In this document: positions 31,962-37,530 of the stretch, one piece after another
Layout of the letters: each line of letters begins with the position of its first letter
Position numbering within the stretch: position 1 is the stretch's first letter
IMG/VR virus record: IMGVR_UViG_3300009139_000003
Coordinates: 1-37,530 of that record
Direction: 5' to 3' (one strand)
Length of the DNA stretch: 37,530 nucleotides
Origin: a virus
Program-made: the position numbers and the translations under genes
The notes under the pieces: model-generated
Told to the model about the DNA's origin: nothing
Database searches by the model: none
What the model saw: only the letters and a program-made list of their open reading frames with translations

Positions 31962-32356
31962 TTATTTTTGAATGTTTTAAGTAGTGCGATGAATTCTACC
32001 CCATACTTCGACTGCAAAAAGTAGGTTTTCCAACCTTCAATTTGCCCGATGTATGGTTGGAGTCCTCTAACTTGAGTAAGATCACCCACTCTTTCGGTAG
32101 TGATATTTCCGAACTCTGTATCGGGTGCTCCAGCTTCAGGACTCTGGGTGTCGTCCATAGCATAGTAGTGACACACCAGAAGGGCGAGCCCTCTAGTGTA
32201 TTTTTTGTCTGGCATTGCAGTTGTAGCTGGATTCAAATACGCGTCAGCCTGCATAGTTTTGATCGTCTCAAACTCTGAAGTCATTGCCGTCCTGCTCGCA
32301 TATTTACCGTATGAGAGTAGGTCAACGTATTCTTTTGTTACATCCGCAAAAGCCAT
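31946..32356 (-). CDS. DUF4054-like head-tail connector
   Basis: 136 residues; KYTRGLALLVCHYYAMDD, GNITTERVGDLTQVRG and a C-terminal KSKYGVEFIALLK-like helix (here LQSKYGVEFIALLKTF) match DUF4054 adaptor proteins found after the capsid gene in this phage group. It most likely forms the first ring below the portal. ATG at 32356. Confidence 0.88.
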   Translation of the reverse strand: MAFADVTKEYVDLLSYGKYASRTAMTSEFETIKTMQADAYLNPATTAMPDKKYTRGLALLVCHYYAMDDTQSPEAGAPDTEFGNITTERVGDLTQVRGLQPYIGQIEGWKTYFLQSKYGVEFIALLKTFKNNPIVL

Positions 32357-32358
32357 TC

Positions 32359-32679
32359 TTAATCCTCATCACTTACTAACTCTAGAGCCTCGATTTGAGT
32401 CTTGATAGCCCCTCTTAGAGGTCCTTTATGTGCAGGATTCGCAAGCCACTCAGACAGAAGATTCTCATCTACTGTATTTTTAACCATTTCAATGGTTAAT
32501 TTCTTGCGATCGTCCATAACCTTGATTTGTTCGTCCTTGATCAATCCTTTGATCGGTTTGGCCCAAGATTTGGACGCAAGAGTTGTATCCCAAAGGCCGT
32601 CGTCCACTGAATTAATTCCAGGAACTAGAAGAATGGAGCCAATGGAAACAGTTGTAGGTCTTTTATTATCAATTAACAT
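32359..32679 (-). CDS. hypothetical head-module protein (106 aa)
   Basis: 106 residues between capsid and connector genes. The start (RPTTVSIGSILLVPGINSVDD) resembles capsid-associated small proteins; the rest is helical. No certain family. Position suggests a head-completion factor or decoration/tail-joining role. Confidence 0.7.
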   Translation of the reverse strand: MLIDNKRPTTVSIGSILLVPGINSVDDGLWDTTLASKSWAKPIKGLIKDEQIKVMDDRKKLTIEMVKNTVDENLLSEWLANPAHKGPLRGAIKTQIEALELVSDED

Positions 32680-32698
32680 ACTTCACCTGTGGGTAGTG

Positions 32699-32734
32699 TT
32701 TGTGTCCGAGATTCGTTAAAATCTCGGACACAAA
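32699..32734. other. 15-bp perfect hairpin after the capsid gene
   Basis: TTTGTGTCCGAGATT (32699-32713) pairs perfectly with AATCTCGGACACAAA (32720-32734) around a six-base loop. It lies 12 bases after the major capsid stop on the minus strand. No T run follows on that strand, so it is not a classical terminator; an mRNA-stabilising or RNase III-processed structure that sets capsid apart from the genes downstream is more likely. Confidence 0.8.
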
Positions 32735-32745
32735 TAATGTTTAAA

Positions 32746-33699
32746 TTAAATTCCGTTACCTTGAGCGATACTTTTCGGGTAGTAAATGATTACTCCCGCA
32801 GTTCTTGCGTGAACAGGAACTTTATAGTAAAGACCATTTTCCTGAGGTGGGAAGAATTCCACATCCTGAGGAATCTCTAGAGTCAACTTCTCCGGACTAC
32901 GATCGTACAAGATCATGCAATCTTGAGAATCGTAAGAATTACTAGCTGGTGCCGCATCTCTTAGCTCATAAACTGGGATAACTTCCGTAATCCAAGCGTT
33001 AGAGGCTAGTAGGAATGAAAGGATAGTTGTATCGCTTACAGAACTACGAGGAGTTGAAGAGATGTACGCATACTGCCTAGGAGGCAATAGTAGCGTGTTG
33101 GGATTTTCGATTCCTCTAGTGAAATCCATAACAGTTGACACCATGTTCTGGACGTCATCTAGAATTTCGTCAGGAGTTTTAGAATCCCAGTCAGTAGTAC
33201 CACCCGCACCGTCAGCGATAGTAACAACGTTGACCATTGAGTTGTTGATGAAACCTTCAAAATCAACACCTGGAACACCCTTAGTTGCGTCGTTTCCGTA
33301 GAAAGCCAGCTTGTTTTCTAGAGATAGCATTTGGCGACGAGTAGCTGCAGCTTTTCGGTCGTTCAAAGGCTTGCCAGCCATTTGAGCGTTTCGTACGTCT
33401 TGAACAGAATATCCGAAGGAAAGACCTTCACCATAAACCATTCTAGAGCTACGCTTAACTTTTACTTCTACGTTCGGTAGGTCAACTGCATAGCTGTGAA
33501 GCAATTGAGCCTGGCCGACCATATCCCAGGTATCGTAACCTATGGATTCCGCGCCCGCAGGAGCAGAAGAATCTACTGGGAACAATCTACGAGCCATAAG
33601 CTCAGTATATTGGACATTATATTGACGGGATTTTAGGTGCTCTAGTTCTTCTAGGAAGAATGAGCCTTCACCTGCATCCAAGTTTACAAAAATTCTCAT
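32746..33699 (-). CDS. major capsid protein, DUF2184-like
   Basis: 317 residues of the HK97 fold. Typical features are RQYNVQYTELMARRLFPVDS, ESIGYDTWDMVGQAQLL and NKLAFYGNDATKGVPG, which are characteristic for DUF2184 capsid proteins, and a C-terminal YYKVPVHARTAGVIIYYP strand pattern. The ATG at 33699 has GGAGG nine bases upstream. A long hairpin follows its stop codon. It lies between the decoration protein and neck genes, the usual head order. Confidence 0.93.
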   Translation of the reverse strand: MRIFVNLDAGEGSFFLEELEHLKSRQYNVQYTELMARRLFPVDSSAPAGAESIGYDTWDMVGQAQLLHSYAVDLPNVEVKVKRSSRMVYGEGLSFGYSVQDVRNAQMAGKPLNDRKAAATRRQMLSLENKLAFYGNDATKGVPGVDFEGFINNSMVNVVTIADGAGGTTDWDSKTPDEILDDVQNMVSTVMDFTRGIENPNTLLLPPRQYAYISSTPRSSVSDTTILSFLLASNAWITEVIPVYELRDAAPASNSYDSQDCMILYDRSPEKLTLEIPQDVEFFPPQENGLYYKVPVHARTAGVIIYYPKSIAQGNGI

Positions 33700-33701
33700 T
33701 C

Positions 33702-34184
33702 TTAAGCCTCCGTATCTAGTACTTGAGTTGACAATTCGATTTCAATAAGGTCACCGTCGACAGCCGCTGCAGTTAGTGCAACCGCTCTAACTTTACAAGT
33801 GATAGCACCTGAAAGTTCGATAAACTTAGTATCAGCACCTGCTACAGGTACAAGTTGAGCACCTTTTGTGATAGCTGCGCCTGCGATAGCGAAAACGCGA
33901 CCTCGACTCATTACCGCAAGCTGCTTACCGTCATCAAGTTCCAGCTCTGTGGCTCCAACTTCTTTCTCGATACCTGCGAAGTAAACTGCAACGCCTGCGA
34001 AGTTCGCAGCGTCAGCTAGTGTTATATATTGACCAGCCGCGGTTCCTGGCTCAACGCCATTACCTACGAGGATAGCACCTTCAGCGAGGCCGGAATCGAT
34101 CTGCCTAGGGCTAGTGAAATTTTGTGAAATCATACCCTTGAAGCCGATCGCTGGGTCTTTCTCATATGTTAGCTGTGCAACCAT
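33702..34184 (-). CDS. capsid decoration / cement protein
   Basis: 160 residues; AIGFKGMISQNFTSPRQIDSG, GTAAGQYITLADAANFAGVAVY and MSRGRVFAIAGAAITKGAQL fit small beta-rich cement proteins (structural cement protein Gp24/DUF2190-like). The ATG at 34184 overlaps the preceding stop (TAATG) and has GGGAGG upstream, so the longer frame to 34202 is rejected. It probably trimerises on the capsid surface. Confidence 0.8.
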   Translation of the reverse strand: MVAQLTYEKDPAIGFKGMISQNFTSPRQIDSGLAEGAILVGNGVEPGTAAGQYITLADAANFAGVAVYFAGIEKEVGATELELDDGKQLAVMSRGRVFAIAGAAITKGAQLVPVAGADTKFIELSGAITCKVRAVALTAAAVDGDLIEIELSTQVLDTEA

Positions 34185-35365
34185 TACTTGCCTCCCTTCC
34201 AAAGATTTCTATCTCGTTCCCACGCGTCTGCGCGAGCTTTTTCTGCTTTGCTTACTGCACTGTCGGCCCCATCCTTGTTGAGGATGTTATTGCCAAGATT
34301 CTTAGCGTCGTCGGAGTCAGTGTTTGTGCTAGAAGTATGATCTTCTATGCTCATTTCAAATCTTCCGTCAACGTAGTCGTCGTTTCTGCCGTCAAGATTA
34401 ACACCTGGACGAAGTTTACAAACGACTTTCTCTTTGATTTCACGGTCAGAGAGTCCATCAAGAGCTACTTCTTTCCCAAGAACTTCAGTAGCTTTAGATT
34501 CTAGAGATACGCGTGCGCGAACCTTTTCACTAAATGCCGCTGTGTCGTCAGAATCTTTTTGAACTTTGATTTGAGACTTTAAATCGTCACAAACGCCAGT
34601 TAGTTTTTCCAACTCTTTAGACTTAGAGTCTAGTTGAGTTCCAGCCGTCACGTTTTCACTTTGGAGGTTTGTCAAGAGAGCATGAACGTCGTCCTCGACT
34701 TTATACTCTTTGCCTCCGTGAGTAAAAATTTTCAAATTACACTCCCTTGTATTATTTTTCTTATCCTCAACGATAATTCCGTCAAGATTCACCACTTGTT
34801 CTTGCCCATCGAGTAGAACCTTGCAATTCTGTCCGCCTCGGGCTCTCGGCACCAAAGAACCATGATTGATTCTAATGTTTCTCTGAATGCAGTTGTAAGG
34901 AATACCGTTGTATAGGCCGTCCTTCATCTCTAGTTCGCAGGTATAGCCTAGACTCAATTCTTTCTTATCCCCGCTAAGAATAAGGTCGATGATTCCGGCG
35001 TCCATGAACGTCAACTTTTGCTGTACATAATCTTCGTCGTCACCTTGAACTGGTACTTTCACCCTCTTTGGATTGTCAGACGCCATGCCTACAATATAGT
35101 CAGCGGCGTTTTCGGGATTCAAAAGTTCTTCAGGGTGATTGTTAGTTAAGGGCATTCCAGACATGGAAGCTAAGGTTTCTTCAGAGAACACTTCGTCGGG
35201 GAGCCTCAGCTGCCGAAGCACATGGACTGTCCCGTCGGGATCGATTTTTTGATAATTGAATACACCGGTCCGAGTCAGTAGAGCCATTATAGAGAGAAAA
35301 CCATTCGGCATGATCTCATAATTGTCCGCTGCATCATTTAGAGGTATATAGTCAATATTTCGCAT
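34184..35365 (-). CDS. prohead protease-scaffold fusion, DUF2213-like
   Basis: 393 residues. The N-terminal half is a DUF2213 protease: MPLTNNHPEELL contributes a His, KKELSLGYTCELE the Ser nucleophile, and RINHGSLVPRARGG a second His. This Ser-His-His arrangement is that of herpesvirus assemblin-like prohead proteases. The C-terminal half (about 215-390) is charged with a coiled coil (SKSKELEKLTGVCDDLKSQI) and works as internal scaffold that is later cut. It is located between portal and capsid genes. Confidence 0.88.
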   Translation of the reverse strand: MRNIDYIPLNDAADNYEIMPNGFLSIMALLTRTGVFNYQKIDPDGTVHVLRQLRLPDEVFSEETLASMSGMPLTNNHPEELLNPENAADYIVGMASDNPKRVKVPVQGDDEDYVQQKLTFMDAGIIDLILSGDKKELSLGYTCELEMKDGLYNGIPYNCIQRNIRINHGSLVPRARGGQNCKVLLDGQEQVVNLDGIIVEDKKNNTRECNLKIFTHGGKEYKVEDDVHALLTNLQSENVTAGTQLDSKSKELEKLTGVCDDLKSQIKVQKDSDDTAAFSEKVRARVSLESKATEVLGKEVALDGLSDREIKEKVVCKLRPGVNLDGRNDDYVDGRFEMSIEDHTSSTNTDSDDAKNLGNNILNKDGADSAVSKAEKARADAWERDRNLWKGGK

Positions 35366-35478
35366 AATTTCCCTTATTGCAATATTAACGTATTAGATTC
35401 TACACGACTATGCCCAGTTTACCAACTAAAACACTCACTCACTGCCCTAGTGAGATACTAGAACAGTGAGAAATGGGC
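35366..35478. other. intergenic region with competing hairpins
   Basis: After the portal stop the arm CTCACTG (35438-35444) can pair either with AGTGAG (35449-35454) or with CAGTGAG (35464-35470), two exclusive folds. On the minus strand GAGTGTTTTAG follows, so one fold could act as a weak terminator or processing site between portal and protease. No gene is visible in these 113 bases. Confidence 0.45.
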
Positions 35479-36897
35479 CTATAAATCAGATATATCTTCG
35501 TCAGGGTCCTCTCCCGAATCTCCCTCGGACTCTTCAGCCGCAAGACTTGTAGCCTTTGTAGTCTCCACCTGCAAATCGAAACTAGAAATTCTATTAGTAT
35601 TGGCTTCAATTACTGTCTCAAAGCTATATTTTCCTGTCGCAAATCTGGAATCTGCTACCTCTTGAGCAGTAATCACTCCCCTTTCTATATAAAGACCGTC
35701 GATTTCAGCTTGAAGTTTACGAGTCTTAATCTCGATTTCTAGATCTTGCTGGAATAGAGGATTGAATTGGAAGGTCAGATCTTCCGGTCTCTCAATGGAG
35801 TCACTCTGGGCGAAGATCAAATCAGTAAGTCTCTGTAGGGGGTCTCGCAGTGTCGTGTTCTGCATAGATTTTACGGAATCATAATAATTGATCAGTTCCG
35901 ATTTGCCAGTCGCGCCAAGTCCAGTCGGACTATTCCCAAGAAGCCGAGTGTGAGGTATATCACTACCAGCAACCAATCTCTGGACGGTAAGATCAATAAG
36001 TTCTTTACCGCCAGCCACATTCGTCGAAACGTTCTCAAATTCATCCTCTTTATCTAGTACAATTGCCCGAGCCGTGGACCTCATTAGGTCTACAATCTGT
36101 AGCTTTTTGGTGATCAAGTTCTCTTCGTCCATGGCAATAGCTTCGGACAGACCTTGAATACGATAGACCGGCTGATTAAAGTCAGAAATTATCGTTGCAA
36201 TTGCATCATGGGTTATCGAGTAATTCCTGATCGACTGAGATAAGGCTCCATAGATACTATCGTGCCAGTAGGAATTCCTGATCAAAAGATTTTCTGGGAG
36301 GTGAACTCCGTCGAGCCTGATCAATCGACTGTGGTGAATGCGAATATTCTCGCCACCCTTACCGGCTACCATCTTAGATTGGTAGGTATAGAAGTTGGGC
36401 TCGCCAAATCTAGGAGAGGAGAGATCACTTTCAAGGTCAGAGTTCTGAATATCCAAACTGAACCTATCAAAAACTCTCAGAGATTCCACTTGCTGAATGC
36501 TCTCTAGCTTTAGTGGAGTCTCTAGCTTCTGGCTGCCACCCTTGACATTGATCAGGATACATGCACCACCGTATGTACGGGCTACAGTCCATCCCCATGC
36601 CAGTGTTGACCATATTTTAAGTCGAGTATACTCCTGCTCGAGGTATTTCATGACTTTTTTCTGGTCGGAAGACTCGTCCATGTTCCAGGATATCCCCTCA
36701 CGGGTTCCGTCGTATGGGATAATTTTAGCTACTTTTTGGGCCATTTCATCGCCCGCGTAGAGATTTTCGCAATAGACTTGTGTGAGTGGCGCCCAGGAGA
36801 CTTCGCTATACGTGTTCTTATCCTTGCGAGTCCCTATGCCAGTCACCACGTTCATCCATCCGTCAGATTGACGTACCTTACTTTTTTTCTTAGTCAT
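35479..36897 (-). CDS. portal protein, DUF1073-like
   Basis: 472 residues. The text YAGDEMAQKVAKIIPYDGTREGISW, a GGACILINV strand, IRIHHSRLIRLDG and the long helix ending TRLLGNSPTGLGATGKSELINYYD are hallmarks of DUF1073 portals, the dodecameric DNA gate at one capsid vertex. The C-terminus is acidic (SGEDPDEDISDL). The ATG at 36897 has AAGGA about ten bases upstream. As the first structural gene after the (unseen) terminase, it opens the virion operon; the HNH gene lies divergent just in front of it. Confidence 0.93.
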   Translation of the reverse strand: MTKKKSKVRQSDGWMNVVTGIGTRKDKNTYSEVSWAPLTQVYCENLYAGDEMAQKVAKIIPYDGTREGISWNMDESSDQKKVMKYLEQEYTRLKIWSTLAWGWTVARTYGGACILINVKGGSQKLETPLKLESIQQVESLRVFDRFSLDIQNSDLESDLSSPRFGEPNFYTYQSKMVAGKGGENIRIHHSRLIRLDGVHLPENLLIRNSYWHDSIYGALSQSIRNYSITHDAIATIISDFNQPVYRIQGLSEAIAMDEENLITKKLQIVDLMRSTARAIVLDKEDEFENVSTNVAGGKELIDLTVQRLVAGSDIPHTRLLGNSPTGLGATGKSELINYYDSVKSMQNTTLRDPLQRLTDLIFAQSDSIERPEDLTFQFNPLFQQDLEIEIKTRKLQAEIDGLYIERGVITAQEVADSRFATGKYSFETVIEANTNRISSFDLQVETTKATSLAAEESEGDSGEDPDEDISDL

Positions 36898-36938
36898 GCT
36901 ATAAGTCCTTTCCCATAAGGGTTTTGAGGAGTTCTGTT

Positions 36939-37511
36939 ATGAAAAAATGCACTAAATGCGGTGTCGAAAAGTCTATCGATTCTTTCTCTAAGGATTGTAC
37001 GCGCAAAGACGGACATATCTCGTATTGTAAGGTCTGTAAAAACCTTCAAGCAAAGAGTTACAGGCAAAACAATAAAGAGAAAATTAAGTCCAGTCATGGG
37101 AAGTGGAGGCAGAATAACATCCAACACATAAAAAAGAAGTCCGCTGAATACAGCAAGAGGCCTCACGTTAAAGAGCTGCGTAGGGCGCATTCGTTGAAGC
37201 ATAAGGAGGCGAGACGCCCGATACACAGAGACAGAATGTCGATCTATAGAGCCACTAGAAACGGATACACTGAGAGACATAGAGCGTATAAGCTCCTCGG
37301 TGCCGACTATGAAACAGTCTGGAAGCACCTTAGAAAAACTTGGCGTGAAAGATATGGTAGGGAGCTTCGCCCCTCCGATACATTCGAGATAGATCACATC
37401 ATCCCTACTTCTTATATTGTCGATCACCATTATACTAATCTCCAACTCCTCACACCTAAAGATAATTCTGAAAAAGGTGTATCTTTCGACATTGGCGACC
37501 TCTTTCCCTAG
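36939..37511 (+). CDS. HNH endonuclease with N-terminal zinc knuckles
   Basis: 190 residues from the ATG at 36939, with GAGGAG upstream; the frame reaches 36924 but that start has no ribosome site. The N-terminus carries two Cys pairs, C-xx-C (KKCTKCG) and C-xx-C (YCKVCK), which bind zinc. The middle is long, basic and helical (about 50-115). The C-terminal HNH core is FEIDHIIPTSYIVDHHYTNLQLLT with PKDNSEKG. It is on the opposite strand to all structural genes and lies between portal and the region where terminase is expected, so it is most likely a mobile homing-type endonuclease. Confidence 0.9.
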   Translation: MKKCTKCGVEKSIDSFSKDCTRKDGHISYCKVCKNLQAKSYRQNNKEKIKSSHGKWRQNNIQHIKKKSAEYSKRPHVKELRRAHSLKHKEARRPIHRDRMSIYRATRNGYTERHRAYKLLGADYETVWKHLRKTWRERYGRELRPSDTFEIDHIIPTSYIVDHHYTNLQLLTPKDNSEKGVSFDIGDLFP

Positions 37512-37530
37512 AGCTTGGTGCCACCCTGCA

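Noticed and set aside
37508-37530. Possible C-terminus (QGGTKL) of a terminase large subunit on the minus strand
   Set aside because: The position fits, since terminase usually precedes the portal, but only six codons are visible, so it cannot be supported.
1-37530. CRISPR array, insertion sequence or attachment site
   Set aside because: No regularly spaced repeats, no transposase, no integrase and no tRNA-overlapping repeat pair were seen.

Overview
The window is a segment of a tailed bacteriophage genome with a contractile tail (a myophage). It carries a tail sheath, tail tube, tape measure, spike and a full baseplate set together with a HK97-type head module. The structural genes look like the Bcep781-type set of families: DUF1073 portal, DUF2213 protease/scaffold, DUF2184 capsid, DUF4054, DUF3383 sheath, DUF3277 tube and DUF2612 baseplate. 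These names come from motif recognition, not from a search. No integrase, repressor or excisionase is visible, so a strictly lytic life style is likely. A lipobox protein, small membrane proteins and a spanin-like protein suggest a Gram-negative host; the host itself cannot be named from the sequence.

Layout. (1) 1-8046, minus strand: a tightly packed replication/recombination operon. In transcription order it is SF3 primase-helicase, [250-base structured gap], family A DNA polymerase, an OB-fold/SSB-like acidic-tail protein, a small protein, a Cas4/RecB-like nuclease, a Lys/Ala/Pro-rich protein, a SNF2-type helicase and three small proteins, the last running off the window. A RuvC-like resolvase is divergent at 8120-8614. 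(2) 8615-9744: a poorly coding stretch with a nine-G tract, two tiny genes that overlap tail to tail (membrane protein, zinc-ribbon protein), and two tRNA-like genes on the minus strand. Their acceptor, D and T arms are good but their anticodon arms are abnormal; a short tRNA-like hairpin lies beside them. (3) 9745-13094: a lysis/envelope island with mixed strands. It holds a secreted CAP-domain protein, an M15 peptidase endolysin, a holin-like protein, two paralogous secreted alpha/beta hydrolases (the second a His-rich lipoprotein), a 48-residue two-helix membrane protein and an i-spanin-like coiled-coil protein. Two bidirectional terminators separate convergent genes. (4) 13374-36897, minus strand: the virion operon, transcribed from portal to tail fibre: portal, protease/scaffold, decoration protein, major capsid, connector and neck proteins, sheath, tube, tail chaperones, tape measure, Dit-like/hub/spike/baseplate proteins, a beta-propeller protein, a large repeat-bearing tail fibre and a small last gene, closed by terminators. 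(5) Two HNH endonuclease genes: one inside the structural operon exactly before the tape measure gene, one on the plus strand upstream of the portal.

Points that a simple ORF scan misses: a programmed -1 frameshift (T TTT TTG) producing a G-T tail chaperone fusion; a 17-base repeat showing that the tape-measure HNH gene carries a copy of the tape measure start; a hairpin covering the ribosome site of a TTG-initiated neck gene; the abnormal tRNA-like genes; short genes at 1-134, 9047-9196, 9193-9366 and 12618-12764; and repeated acidic C-terminal tails on several replication proteins.
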